From the NCBI GenBank assembly GCA_026981975.1, contig JALSHV010000024.1, forward strand, positions 1 to 54,605: a stretch of 54,605 nucleotides of DNA, read 5' to 3'. Position 1 is the stretch's first letter. Every line of letters begins with the position of its first letter. This DNA comes from Aquificaceae bacterium. GTDB taxonomy: Bacteria > Aquificota > Aquificia > Aquificales > Aquificaceae. A model generated the notes under the pieces. That model saw only the letters and a list, made by a program, of their open reading frames with translations, was not told the DNA's origin and made no database searches. The position numbers and the translations under genes were made by a program. Below are positions 30,583 to 39,185 of the stretch, piece by piece.

Positions 30583-30650
30583 GAGGACACCTTAGTGCCG
30601 CCTGCCGGGTTTTGGGTGTCCTTCAAAAGGCGGGGTATAAGTAACCCGGT
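30583..30650 (+). promoter_or_regulatory. Copy A of a conserved pseudoknot-type RNA element (5' UTR of cytochrome P460)
   Basis: GGACACC (30585-30591) pairs with GGTGTCC (30615-30621). Its loop holds CCGCC (30598-30602) and CCGGGT (30605-30610). Downstream lie GGCGG (30629-30633), complementary to CCGCC, and ACCCGG (30644-30649), complementary to CCGGGT, so two mutually exclusive loop pairings are possible. The segments GCCGCCTGCCGGGT and GGCGGGGTATAAGTA recur almost unchanged on the opposite strand at 39101-39168 before iscA, with the outer helix sequence inverted. A hairpin and T-run follow. Reads as a cis-regulatory RNA or riboswitch; class not recognised. Confidence 0.7.
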
Positions 30651-30674
30651 GCCCGTCTTTTCTGTCGGGCTTTT
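30651..30674 (+). terminator. Terminator-like hairpin after RNA copy A
   Basis: GCCCG (30651-30655) pairs with CGGGC (30666-30670) around a 10-nt loop, followed by TTTT then GGGG. The 5' arm directly follows the ACCCGGT arm of the RNA element, so the two folds could compete and give transcriptional attenuation. The T-run is short, so termination strength is uncertain. Confidence 0.45.
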
Positions 30675-30685
30675 GGGGAGCAGTC

Positions 30686-31156
30686 ATGGGAAGGGTTTTT
30701 GTATTTCTTTTAATAATTGGATTTGGCTTTACTTCTGATGTTCCTTTTCCGGAAAACTGGAAAAATATGAACTTTGTAGAAAAAGGTGTTATCCTTAGAG
30801 GAAATCCGCTCTACGGTATAGTTCCCGGTTTTCACAAAACCTTCATGAATGATACCGCTTATAAGCATTTCAAAAAACACTTTACCACTTTCAAGCAGAA
30901 AGGTTCTCCTCCTCCCTTTCCGAAAGGAGCGGAAGTTGTTTTTGTAAACTTTAAGGATAAGGAAGGCAAAGTTCCAAGAATCATTCTGATAATGTATAAA
31001 ACCGGCAAAGCGGAAGATGAAGGAGGTTGGAAATGGGAGGGTTTTCTAATGCCTGATAAGAAGAGAATAGTAAAAAATCCCGCCAAGGATTGTGCTAATT
31101 GTCACTACAAAGGGCAAAAGGACTGGGACGGTATATTTATCCCCCATGCTAAGTAA
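30686..31156 (+). CDS. Cytochrome P460-family c-type heme protein
   Basis: A 156-residue exported protein with an N-terminal signal segment ([19 protein letters not shown]) and one heme-c site, CANCHYKG, near the C-terminus. The central [20 protein letters not shown] and GGWKWEGF stretches match the cytochrome P460 fold, known for hydroxylamine or NO-linked chemistry in nitrifiers and methanotrophs; the role in this organism is unknown. An SD-like GGGGAG lies about 9 nt before the ATG. Expression is probably governed by the RNA element and hairpin just upstream. Confidence 0.85.
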   Translation: MGRVFVFLLIIGFGFTSDVPFPENWKNMNFVEKGVILRGNPLYGIVPGFHKTFMNDTAYKHFKKHFTTFKQKGSPPPFPKGAEVVFVNFKDKEGKVPRIILIMYKTGKAEDEGGWKWEGFLMPDKKRIVKNPAKDCANCHYKGQKDWDGIFIPHAK

Positions 31157-31167
31157 GGGGGGATAAG

Positions 31168-32709
31168 ATGAAATTATCTCAAAAGATAAGTATAACTCTC
31201 TTCTTTGCTATAGTTGTTCCCCTTATTATTCCTGTATTCCTTCTTTTTAAGAACATAAATGAGTTTCAGGAAAAATCTCTTATAAACTTACTGTTTTCTA
31301 TATCTTCAGGACTGGTGCCGTCAATTACTTTTGAATCAAAAGAAGGAGCGCAGGCTTACCTTCAGGATACAGTAAAGAACATAGCAGATGCTCGTTATGC
31401 GGTGGTTTTTACAAAAGATGGAAATCTCTTTGCAGAATGGGGAGAAGAAAAAGGTTATGTGGAGAGTGAATGGGTAGCTGAAGTTTTAAAGGGCGAAACC
31501 TTCATAAACCTTAAAGATGGAAACCTAATAGTTGGAGTTCCTATTTTTGACACCTCTACAGGTGCTGAGGAAATTATAGGAGCTTTGTTTTTAGCAGTGA
31601 AAAAACACTCTATAGCTGGTGAAGTTATAGTTCTTCTGCTAGGTGTGGGTGCCGTTTCCTCAGCCATCTTCGGAATTGCTTTTGTAATCCTGAGGAAGGT
31701 TTCAAGGGAAATAAGCCTTATAGTAGAAGAAATATCTAAATCAAGCGAAGGGAATATAAAAAAGGTTCCTTTGCAATCTGAAGATGAAATAGGACAGATA
31801 GCCGCTTCTTGGAATAATTTAGTTAAAAAGTTAGAAGAAGTAATCCCTCAGATAGTAAACCTTTCAAAAAATGTGGAGGAAATTTCCACAAAAATATCCT
31901 CCGGTTCCGCGGAGCTTTCTCAAGCTGTGGATCATCAAATTTCCAACTTGTCGGAAGTGGCTAAGTCGGTGGAGAAATTCACGGAAACTTTGAAGAGTAT
32001 TTCGGAGATCATGAAACAGGTTAGTAAGCAGGCTCAGGAATCTCTAAGTGTTGCAAAGACAGGCGCGGAAAGCTCGGACTCAGTAAGAAAGGCTATGGAT
32101 ACCTTTTCTATCACTATGGAAGAAGTAATAAATACCTTTTCTGAACTCTCCGCAAGTGTTATGAAAATCAAGCAAATAGCGGACACAGTAAGAGAAATAG
32201 CGGAAAGGACAAATTTATTGGCTTTAAACGCTTCCATAGAAGCCGCTCGTGCAGGGGAAATGGGAAGAGGTTTTGCGGTTGTTGCTGATGAAGTGGGAGA
32301 ATTAGCTTCAAGAACTAACAACGAACTGGCAAAGATAGAAGAAACTACAAAAGCGGTTTTAAATTCTGTGGAAAAAGTCAGTGAGAATTTGCAAAAGGTA
32401 AGAAAAGATTTTAAAGTTGTAAGGGAAAAGACGGAAATAATGAAGGAGGACTTTACCAACATATTGAACAAATCCGAGGAAACAAGCCACACAGTAATGG
32501 AAGTATCTCAGGAAGTAGAACGTCACTTCGGAACTATGGAGAGTATTTCAGATAGGGTTAACATTTTAGCTCAAAGCAATGAGCAAATAGGAGCTATGGC
32601 TTTTGAACTTGCGAAAGTAGCGGAAGAGATGAAAGAGATGTCAGATAAACTTTACAAAGCTGTTGAATTCTTCAAAGTTTCTTCAGAGGGTAACTCTCTC
32701 AAGAGTTAA
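31168..32709 (+). CDS. Methyl-accepting chemotaxis protein
   Basis: A 513-residue transmembrane receptor. TM1 is at about 6-29 ([16 protein letters not shown]), a periplasmic sensor domain of about 120 residues follows, TM2 is at about 153-175 ([20 protein letters not shown]), then HAMP ([20 protein letters not shown]) and a long coiled coil. The CheA/CheW-binding hairpin tip is present: [20 protein letters not shown] and [15 protein letters not shown]. It lies 11 bp after the cytochrome P460 gene, so the sensor may relate to a redox or nitrogen-oxide cue. Its end overlaps convergent truA by 27 bp. Confidence 0.95.
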   Translation: MKLSQKISITLFFAIVVPLIIPVFLLFKNINEFQEKSLINLLFSISSGLVPSITFESKEGAQAYLQDTVKNIADARYAVVFTKDGNLFAEWGEEKGYVESEWVAEVLKGETFINLKDGNLIVGVPIFDTSTGAEEIIGALFLAVKKHSIAGEVIVLLLGVGAVSSAIFGIAFVILRKVSREISLIVEEISKSSEGNIKKVPLQSEDEIGQIAASWNNLVKKLEEVIPQIVNLSKNVEEISTKISSGSAELSQAVDHQISNLSEVAKSVEKFTETLKSISEIMKQVSKQAQESLSVAKTGAESSDSVRKAMDTFSITMEEVINTFSELSASVMKIKQIADTVREIAERTNLLALNASIEAARAGEMGRGFAVVADEVGELASRTNNELAKIEETTKAVLNSVEKVSENLQKVRKDFKVVREKTEIMKEDFTNILNKSEETSHTVMEVSQEVERHFGTMESISDRVNILAQSNEQIGAMAFELAKVAEEMKEMSDKLYKAVEFFKVSSEGNSLKS

Positions 32710-33435
32710 ACCGTGGGCGGGAGCTGTTTGGGTGAAGGGAACACCTCTTAGATGGTTTTCCAATTGGTGAAGAGACAATTTTCCCTCTCCCGTTTTGATA
32801 ACAGCTGCGGTGAGTCTTCTGACCATGTGGCGTAAAAAGTATTTACCTCTGAAGCGTATCTCTATTAGTTGTCCCTTGTATTTAAAGTCAACGTCAATTT
32901 CAAGAATAGTGTTTTTATTTTCCTCTAATTTACAGAAAGAGGAGAAATCGTGTCTACCTTTGATCAACCTCAAGGCTTTTTCCATTAAAATCGGATCCAA
33001 TTTACGGGGAAAATGCCATACGTAGGGAGCCAAGAAGGGGTTACGAACGGGTGAGTTCCAGATTCTATAAAGGTAAACCTTTTCTCTTACGTTATACCTT
33101 GCATTAAAACTCTCAGTTGTTTTTTTCACTTCATAAACACCTATATCCTTAGGCAATGTGGAATTAAGAGCTTTAAGCAGTTTGGATTCTTCAAAATCCT
33201 TAGGAACTTTAAAGTTTGCCACGTAGTCTTCTGCGTGAACTCCCGCATCTGTTCTACAGCAACCAATAACTTTTACAGGGTTTTTGAATATTACCGAAAG
33301 CTTTTCTTCTAAAATGCCCTGAACTGTAGGAACATTCGGCTGTTTCTGCCAACCTGCGTAATTAGTTCCTACAAAGGCGAGTCTGAGTATGCAGTTAATT
33401 TCCTTTCTCTTTTCTGAGAAAAACGATGGTAACAC
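32683..33435 (-). CDS. truA: tRNA pseudouridine synthase A
   Basis: Modifies U38-40 in tRNA anticodon arms. Visible: [20 protein letters not shown], the catalytic Asp in [33 protein letters not shown] and [14 protein letters not shown]. The GTG at 33435 is chosen because AAGGAGG lies 4 nt upstream, giving 250 residues; no ATG/GTG/TTG occurs between it and the conserved core, and the longer frame to 33486 lacks support. It overlaps mutS2 by 41 nt, so it is translationally coupled to it. Confidence 0.93.
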   Translation of the reverse strand: MLPSFFSEKRKEINCILRLAFVGTNYAGWQKQPNVPTVQGILEEKLSVIFKNPVKVIGCCRTDAGVHAEDYVANFKVPKDFEESKLLKALNSTLPKDIGVYEVKKTTESFNARYNVREKVYLYRIWNSPVRNPFLAPYVWHFPRKLDPILMEKALRLIKGRHDFSSFCKLEENKNTILEIDVDFKYKGQLIEIRFRGKYFLRHMVRRLTAAVIKTGEGKLSLHQLENHLRGVPFTQTAPAHGLTLERVTL

Positions 33436-35662
33436 CGGATCCTCCTTCCTTTGGGTAAGCGGGACGGTAAAAACGCACTTTATCACAGGAGGAAAGAAAT
33501 TCGTGAACTACATTTCTTAAAACACCTGTCCCTATTCCGTGTATTACTTTCACGGTGCTGAAACCTGCTGAAAAGGCTTCTTCTATAAACTTTTCAAGTT
33601 CTATAAGAGCGGTGTTGGCGTCCATTCCCATAAGCTTTATTTCAGATTTTGCGCTGGAGCTGTGATTCAGTCCTACCTTTGGAGTAGTTTCCGATTTGGC
33701 TTTTTTAAGAACTTTTGTATCTACCCATAGTCTCATTCCTTCAACGGTTAACAAGGCTCTTTTGTTTTTTATCTGTAAAACCTTTCCCTTCTTTCCCATG
33801 AACTCTACCCTATCCCCTTCTTTTATTTCTTCATGGGGTATGAATAACGTTAGCTGTTTTTCTTTTTCTTCTACAAACTTCTCTATTTCTTGCACAGTTT
33901 TTGCCTTTTTAAGAACACTCTGTCCTTCTATCATAAGCTTGCGCAGAAAGTCTTTTGCTTCCTTATAGACTTCTTTCCAGGCTTTTCTTTTAAATTCCGT
34001 ATATTCTTTGTGAAGTTCTTCGTATTTTTTCTTTTCTCTTTGAAGATCTTCCTTTAATTTTTGTAATTCACCGATTTTCTTCTCGTATTCATAACTGTAA
34101 TCTGTAAGCTTTTGAGCGATTTTTGTATAATCCTCTTTTTCTATTTCTCTTTTCTTTTCTGCTTCTTTTATAATCTCCTCCGGTAAACCGCATTTGCGAG
34201 CTATTTCAAAAGCCATGCTAACACCCACACTGTTGTAAACAATCCTGTAGAGAGGCTTCAAACTTTCCTTATCAAACAGAACACTCGCAGGTGTAAAGTA
34301 ATCGGAATTTACAGCGTATATCTTTATGGGAGTGTGATGGGTATTTGCAAATACCCATACCTTTTTAGCTTTTAAATACTCAAGTATAGCTATTCCTAAA
34401 GCGGATCCTTCTATCGGATCTGTTCCCGCACCCAACTCGTCAAGTAATACTAAGGTTTCCGCATCAACTTTTTCTAAAAAATCCGCTATGTTTGTTATAT
34501 GAGATGAAAACGTTGAGAGATTTTGTTGAAGACTTTGCTCATCCCCCAGATCTACAAAGATGTTTTTAAAGATCCTTATGGTGCTTTCAGAGCTTACAGG
34601 AACAGGTATAGCACTTTGAACCATAAGTGCTGTTAATCCGAGTGTCTTTAAGGCTACCGTTTTGCCACCTGTATTAGGACCCGTAAGAAGAAGCCCCCTC
34701 TTTTCTTTAAGAACTATATCTACAGGTTCTGTTTTTCTTCCCATCAGCACAAGTAAAGGGTGACGAGCTTCTAAAAGCTCTACGGTTTCTCCAAAGCGGG
34801 GGAATTTTCCTTCATACTTTTTAGAAAGTTCTCTTTTTGCCATTAGAAGATCTATTTCAACAAGTGTCTGAAAGCTTTCTTCTATACGATAAGCGTAATC
34901 TGATACGTAGGAAGTTATCCTTCTCAGAATTCTTTTAATTTCCCTATCTTCCTCTTCTTTCAATTGAGCGATTTTATTGTTTAACTCCACTATGAACTGA
35001 GGTTCTACGTATGTAGTAAAGCCGGAGGAAGAAGTTCCGTGAACAATACCAAAGACACTTTTTATCTGGGAACTTTTTACAGGAACCACGTATCTACCGT
35101 TTCTAAGAGTTATAATCTTGTCGGAAAACACTTTGTCTGCATCAGATCTTCTTAGGAGGTTTTCCAAACGATCCGTTATCTCCTTTTCTACTCTTTTTAT
35201 GTTTTTTCTTATCTTGTAAAGTTCACCGCTGGCGGAGTCTTTTATAAAGCCTTTCCTATCAATAGAACCTTCTATAAGAGTTTCTAAGGAAGAGAAGGAG
35301 TAAAGTTTTCTTGAAAGTTTTCTAAGTATAGGATTTGATTCCGCACTTTTTCCTAAAACCTTTCTGATTTCCCTTATAAGTTGTAAAACTTTAAGTAGTG
35401 TTAAAAGATCCTCCGCAGAAAGAATTGCTCCTTCTATTCTTGCTTTTTTAAGAAGTTCTCTTATATCTTCAAAGGGATAAAGGGTGATGTTTTCTACTTG
35501 GACAAAAGCGTTGTATAAACTTATCTCTTCTTCCAGCTTCTCTCTATCTTTTATAGGTGAAAGTTTTTCAATTAACTGAACTGTTGCCTTTGAATGAGAT
35601 AATTTCTTGAGTTCTTCTCTTATCTTATCGTATTCAAGTTTAAGGAGATCTTTTTCCCTCAT
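33395..35662 (-). CDS. mutS2: MutS2 ATPase with altered Smr nuclease domain
   Basis: A 755-residue MutS2 protein (ribosome rescue or anti-recombination role in other bacteria). Core: clamp/lever helices, Walker A GPNTGGKTVALKTLG, Walker B VLLDELGAGTDPIEGSALG, a coiled coil at about 520-600 and a C-terminal Smr domain. The Smr motif HGIGTGVLRNVV is intact, but the LDLR motif (catalytic Asp) reads IKLMG, so D and R are missing. It overlaps dapB by 4 nt upstream and truA downstream. Confidence 0.95.
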   Translation of the reverse strand: MREKDLLKLEYDKIREELKKLSHSKATVQLIEKLSPIKDREKLEEEISLYNAFVQVENITLYPFEDIRELLKKARIEGAILSAEDLLTLLKVLQLIREIRKVLGKSAESNPILRKLSRKLYSFSSLETLIEGSIDRKGFIKDSASGELYKIRKNIKRVEKEITDRLENLLRRSDADKVFSDKIITLRNGRYVVPVKSSQIKSVFGIVHGTSSSGFTTYVEPQFIVELNNKIAQLKEEEDREIKRILRRITSYVSDYAYRIEESFQTLVEIDLLMAKRELSKKYEGKFPRFGETVELLEARHPLLVLMGRKTEPVDIVLKEKRGLLLTGPNTGGKTVALKTLGLTALMVQSAIPVPVSSESTIRIFKNIFVDLGDEQSLQQNLSTFSSHITNIADFLEKVDAETLVLLDELGAGTDPIEGSALGIAILEYLKAKKVWVFANTHHTPIKIYAVNSDYFTPASVLFDKESLKPLYRIVYNSVGVSMAFEIARKCGLPEEIIKEAEKKREIEKEDYTKIAQKLTDYSYEYEKKIGELQKLKEDLQREKKKYEELHKEYTEFKRKAWKEVYKEAKDFLRKLMIEGQSVLKKAKTVQEIEKFVEEKEKQLTLFIPHEEIKEGDRVEFMGKKGKVLQIKNKRALLTVEGMRLWVDTKVLKKAKSETTPKVGLNHSSSAKSEIKLMGMDANTALIELEKFIEEAFSAGFSTVKVIHGIGTGVLRNVVHEFLSSCDKVRFYRPAYPKEGGSGVTIVFLRKEKGN

Positions 35663-36453
35663 AGATTTAGAACGTCAAACATAGAATACCAACCAACTGG
35701 TTTGTCTTTTATCCACTTGGCAGCTTCCACCGCTCCCTTTGCAAAAGTTCTGCGCGAGGTTGCCCTATGAGTTAACTCCAATCTTTCCCCTATACCTAAG
35801 AAGTAAACAGTGTGATCTCCTACTACATCTCCTCCCCTAAGGGCAAAAATGCCCAACTCCTTCTCTGATCTGGGAGATGTTCCCTTTCGGCAGTAAACTT
35901 TTTCTTTTATATTCGCTCTTTTCTCAATTATTTCTGCCAATCTTAAAGCGGTTCCGCTCGGAGCGTCCTTTTTAAATCTGTGGTGAATTTCAGTAATTTC
36001 CATATCAAAATCTCTGTCTTTCAGAACGTTTACAGCAATTTCTACCAGTTTAAAGAGTAAATTTACCCCTAAGCTCATGTTAGGAGAATAGAGAACAGGT
36101 GCTATACCTGCGCACTCCTTTATCTCTCCTAATTCCTCTTGTGTAAAGCCAGTTGTTCCTATAACTATAGGTTTTCTATCAAGAGCTGTAAGCTTGGCAT
36201 GTCCTACAGCTGCGGTAGTGTTGCCGGAAAATTCTACTACCACATCGCAATCGGAAAGAAGATCACTCAAATCCGCTGTAAGCGGTATGCCCTCAAGTTC
36301 TTTCTTATTCAAAGCAGAACCTAGGTCTTCTGAACTTATACAATCGGGATGTTCTACTCCTCCAACTACTTCTACATCGGGGTCTGACATAGCAACTTCT
36401 ACAATCTCTCTTCCCATACGCCCCAATGCACCGCAAATGACGATTTTTATCAT
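35659..36453 (-). CDS. dapB: 4-hydroxy-tetrahydrodipicolinate reductase
   Basis: NAD(P)H-dependent reductase of the lysine/diaminopimelate pathway, 264 residues. The nucleotide loop GALGRMGREI opens the protein; NMSLGVNLLFKL and the substrate/catalytic motif EIHHRFKKDAPSGTALRLAE are intact, as is GDHTVYFLGIGERLELTHRA. It sits between an 81-residue unknown protein and mutS2, each with a 4-nt overlap, in the iscA-to-truA operon. Confidence 0.96.
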   Translation of the reverse strand: MIKIVICGALGRMGREIVEVAMSDPDVEVVGGVEHPDCISSEDLGSALNKKELEGIPLTADLSDLLSDCDVVVEFSGNTTAAVGHAKLTALDRKPIVIGTTGFTQEELGEIKECAGIAPVLYSPNMSLGVNLLFKLVEIAVNVLKDRDFDMEITEIHHRFKKDAPSGTALRLAEIIEKRANIKEKVYCRKGTSPRSEKELGIFALRGGDVVGDHTVYFLGIGERLELTHRATSRRTFAKGAVEAAKWIKDKPVGWYSMFDVLNL

Positions 36454-36695
36454 TCTTCTTCTCCGAAGACTATTTCTTCAAGTTCGTTAACCGCTTCTTC
36501 AGCTTGATCCGGAGGAACTACTGAAGGATAAAGAGCTACCCTGACTCCTTCTGTGAAAAGATACTGAGCGAGCAAATCTTGGAGTTTTTCCAATTCCTCA
36601 GGGGTGAGATCGGTTCTTATACTTTCCTCAACAGATCTACTGGTAACAAAAAACCCAACCAGACTGAAGGGAACTGCAACATACTGCTCTTCCAT
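36450..36695 (-). CDS. Conserved-looking small acidic protein of unknown function
   Basis: An 81-residue soluble acidic protein with a hydrophobic N-terminal strand (VAVPFSLVGFFVTSRS) and a helical segment (TPEELEKLQDLLAQYLF), ending in a Glu-rich tail. I do not recognise the family. A strong SD (GAGGTGG) and a 4-nt overlap with dapB support a real gene. It lies 36 bp after speE. No motif indicates enzymatic activity. Confidence 0.7.
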   Translation of the reverse strand: MEEQYVAVPFSLVGFFVTSRSVEESIRTDLTPEELEKLQDLLAQYLFTEGVRVALYPSVVPPDQAEEAVNELEEIVFGEEE

Positions 36696-36731
36696 AATCC
36701 ACCTCTCTTTCTAAATTTTAATTTTATGAAT

Positions 36732-37574
36732 TCAGTATTTGTATTCACCACTGAGCAATCTCCTGTAAAAGTTTTCCGGTAGAAAAGCGTATTTATGCAT
36801 TTCCTCGGAGTATATCTTGGTAGGAACTTCCACAGCTCTACGGGGTGTTCTTACAGAGTATTTTTTGGAAGCTATGGAATAAGTCCACCAGTAACCCGCG
36901 TAGATGGGAACAACAGATGTGTATAGATCTACAATTGGAAATACCTTTTTCAGATTGTTTTGAATTTTAACTACCATGTCCAAGTGGTAGTGAATGGATT
37001 CCGTTTGAGCGGTTAATATACCGTCTTCTTTCAAGGCTCTGTGAACGAAGCGAAAAAACTCTTCTGTAGTAAGGACATGTGCAAAACCTACAGGATCTGT
37101 AGAATCTACAAGAACAACATCAAACTCATTTTCGTAATCTTGAATATAACGATAGCCGTCTTCGTTTACAACTATAGCTCTTGTATCATCAAAAGAGCAG
37201 GAAAGAGTGGGGAAGAAACGACGAGAAACTTCTATAACTTCTCTATCTATATCAACAAGCACAGCTCTCCTTACACAGCTGTGTTTTAAGACTTCCCTAA
37301 GAGTTCCCCCGTCTCCGCCTCCTATTATAAGAACGTTCTCCGGAGAAGGGTGTGCATGAAGTGGAACATGAGCTAAGTATTCGTGATAAAGGAATTCATA
37401 CTTCTCATCTAATTGAACAACTCCGTCCAGAACTAAAAGCTTTCCAAATTCGGGGGATTCCAGAACCATTATTTCCTGATACTTACTTTTTCCTTCGTAG
37501 AGTATTTTGCTAATTGTATAACAATGGCGCACAGGAGCGTATGGATCTCTTTCTATAAAGAATACGTCCTTCAT
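36732..37574 (-). CDS. speE: Spermidine synthase-type aminopropyltransferase
   Basis: Transfers aminopropyl from decarboxylated SAM to a polyamine. The 280-residue protein has LVLDGVVQLDEKYEFLYHEY, the SAM-type loop VLIIGGGDGGTLREVLKH, VLVDIDREVIEVSRRFFP and the catalytic DSTDPVGFAHVL region. Thermophiles often use relaxed-specificity members to make thermospermine or branched polyamines, so the exact acceptor is open. It overlaps rsmA by 4 nt and has an SD GAGGAG before the ATG. Confidence 0.94.
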   Translation of the reverse strand: MKDVFFIERDPYAPVRHCYTISKILYEGKSKYQEIMVLESPEFGKLLVLDGVVQLDEKYEFLYHEYLAHVPLHAHPSPENVLIIGGGDGGTLREVLKHSCVRRAVLVDIDREVIEVSRRFFPTLSCSFDDTRAIVVNEDGYRYIQDYENEFDVVLVDSTDPVGFAHVLTTEEFFRFVHRALKEDGILTAQTESIHYHLDMVVKIQNNLKKVFPIVDLYTSVVPIYAGYWWTYSIASKKYSVRTPRRAVEVPTKIYSEEMHKYAFLPENFYRRLLSGEYKY

Positions 37575-38314
37575 CTCAGCTCCTCATACACATTATACAG
37601 TCTGATAATTTCTTCCGCTGAAATCTGTTCCACTCTGAGAGAGGGATCTATACCCGCTTTTTTCAGTATGTTTTCCGGTATTTTCTTTTTTAACATTTTC
37701 CTTCTGGCACAAAAGAGGGTTGTGAGAAACTTCTTAAACTCCGGAATATTTAAAGCGGGAGCGTTATACTTTCTCCTTATTCTTATAAGTCCGGATTCAA
37801 CCTTAGGTTTAGGAGTAAAAAAGCGGGGAGGAATACTCATAAGATACTCGGTTTCATAAAAGGTATTAAGAAGCAGAGTTAACCAACTGACTTTACTTTT
37901 ACCTGCAAGTTTAAGAGCTACTTCTTTTTGAAGCATAAAAACTCCAAGGGTTATACAATCCTTATTTATAACTGTGTTTTCAACTATCAGAGAAGCTACG
38001 TTATAAGGTAAATTTCCTGTAACCTTTAATCTTTTTCCCAAGGAACAGAATCTAAAACGAGTTGCATCTGCTTGGATTACTTTCAATTTTTTATTCTTTA
38101 TAACTTTTAGTTTCTCCACCATTTGGGTATCAATTTCCAAAACGTAAAGCTTCTCCAAAGGATATTCTAAAAGTATCTTCGTTAAGTTTCCCGTTCCTCC
38201 GCCTATTTCTACCAAGATGTCATCTTCACTCAAGAGCAAGCTTTCCGCTATACGTCTCAGAACTCCCTGTGACAGCAAGAGATGCTGTCCTAATTCTTTT
38301 CTTAGTTTAAACAT
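37571..38314 (-). CDS. rsmA: 16S rRNA A1518/A1519 dimethyltransferase
   Basis: KsgA methyltransferase that dimethylates two adjacent adenines in the 16S rRNA 3' hairpin. The 247-residue protein has GQHLLLSQGVLRRIAESL, the SAM loop VEIGGGTGNLTKILL and the catalytic NLPYNVAS motif, plus FTPKPKVESGLIRI. It starts inside the preceding GGDEF-like gene (13-nt overlap) and runs into speE with a 4-nt overlap. Confidence 0.95.
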   Translation of the reverse strand: MFKLRKELGQHLLLSQGVLRRIAESLLLSEDDILVEIGGGTGNLTKILLEYPLEKLYVLEIDTQMVEKLKVIKNKKLKVIQADATRFRFCSLGKRLKVTGNLPYNVASLIVENTVINKDCITLGVFMLQKEVALKLAGKSKVSWLTLLLNTFYETEYLMSIPPRFFTPKPKVESGLIRIRRKYNAPALNIPEFKKFLTTLFCARRKMLKKKIPENILKKAGIDPSLRVEQISAEEIIRLYNVYEELR

Positions 38315-38730
38315 TTTGAAAGATCAAGATTAAACTGATTAAGAGCCTTTTTCTGTAGGTTTTCTATAAGCTCCTGAGCTGTCTGCCCTTCCTCCGGATA
38401 TACCACGAAGGCAAAATCTTTTAAATCTTTACCGATAAAATCCGCTAATCCTTCAAGTATATGAACAGCCCCCATTGCATCTGTTCCCGGTAGTAAAAGA
38501 AGGATAAAATTTTCTTCCGGAAATACAATATCGGACTCTCTGAGTGTATCCTTAAATACAGATACTAATTCAAAAGAACTGCCTCGTCTTGAAGGAACAA
38601 TAGCCAAAACTATGTTATCTATAGCGGGTATGTGTTCATCTAAGTTTAAAGCCCTTTTTATTCTCTCAAGTTCTTTTATTTCATGAATGAGGAAAGGCTT
38701 TAAGAGTTTTCCTTCCAGTATTTGAGCCAT
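38302..38730 (-). CDS. Degenerate GGDEF-like domain protein
   Basis: A 142-residue protein whose pattern SDIVFPEENFILLLLPGTDAM followed by FAFVVYPEEGQTAQELIENL matches the second half of GGDEF domains, but the GG(D/E)EF active loop reads PEENF and metal ligands are lost. It is thus unlikely to make c-di-GMP and may be a structural or binding relic. The ATG at 38730 is 2 bp after the iscA stop; a TTG at 38739 would overlap it. The assignment is from fold pattern only. Confidence 0.6.
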   Translation of the reverse strand: MAQILEGKLLKPFLIHEIKELERIKRALNLDEHIPAIDNIVLAIVPSRRGSSFELVSVFKDTLRESDIVFPEENFILLLLPGTDAMGAVHILEGLADFIGKDLKDFAFVVYPEEGQTAQELIENLQKKALNQFNLDLSKCLN

Positions 38731-38732
38731 AT

Positions 38733-39080
38733 CTAACAACTAAAGGAACTTCCGCAACCACAACCTCCTGAAGCATTGGGATTACGAATGGTAAAACCGC
38801 CTCCCATAAAATCTACAATGTAATCCAGTTCCGCACCGTTAATATAAGGCATGGAAAACTGATCTATAGCTATTTTTACTCCATTTTGTTCAAAGATGTA
38901 ATCTCCTTCCTCTGTGCTTTCTTCAAAGCCCATGGCGTATTGGAATCCAGAGCAACCACCGGGAACAACTCTTACTCTTAATATCGGATTTTCTATATTA
39001 TTCTCCTTGGCTATTCTCTTTATCTCTTCTACCGCTTTATCGGTGATTTTAAAAATCATGGCAACTTCTTGTTCTCTCAT
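38733..39080 (-). CDS. A-type iron-sulfur cluster assembly protein (IscA/ErpA/HesB)
   Basis: A 115-residue Fe-S carrier or scaffold. The three ligand cysteines are in GGCSGFQYAMG and GGCGCGSSF, the family hallmark, and the DFMGGGFTIRNPNA segment precedes the CGC motif. The start ATG at 39080 has GGAG about 9 nt upstream; MIFKITDK eight codons later is an alternative. It is the first gene of an eight-gene string ending at truA and is directly preceded by RNA element copy B. Which of IscA, ErpA or SufA it equals cannot be told. Confidence 0.95.
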   Translation of the reverse strand: MREQEVAMIFKITDKAVEEIKRIAKENNIENPILRVRVVPGGCSGFQYAMGFEESTEEGDYIFEQNGVKIAIDQFSMPYINGAELDYIVDFMGGGFTIRNPNASGGCGCGSSFSC

Positions 39081-39100
39081 AGCTTAACTCCTTTCTCCTA

Positions 39101-39168
39101 GCCGGGCTATTTATACCCCGCCCTGAAAAGGTGTCCAGATACCCGGCAGGCGGCTTTTGGACACCCGT
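39101..39168 (-). promoter_or_regulatory. Copy B of the conserved pseudoknot-type RNA element (5' UTR of iscA operon)
   Basis: Read on the reverse strand: GGTGTCC (39165-39159) pairs with GGACACC (39136-39130); the loop carries CCGCC (39153-39149) and GCCGGGT (39147-39141); downstream are GGCGG (39122-39118) and GCCCGGC (39107-39101), able to pair with them. Compared with copy A, three central pairs of the outer helix are inverted (A-T, C-G, A-T become T-A, G-C, T-A) while the loop and GGCGGGGTATAA are kept. TGTATTCT about 8 nt before the helix is a plausible extended -10. The iscA SD follows within 15 nt, so control of translation is possible. Confidence 0.7.
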
Positions 39169-39185
39169 TATTTAGAATACAGTCA

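Noticed and set aside
30583-30650. ZTP (pfl) riboswitch because of GCCGCCTG
   Set aside because: The upstream GGGTCGTG/ACTGGCG half and the expected junction are absent, and the copies pair differently.
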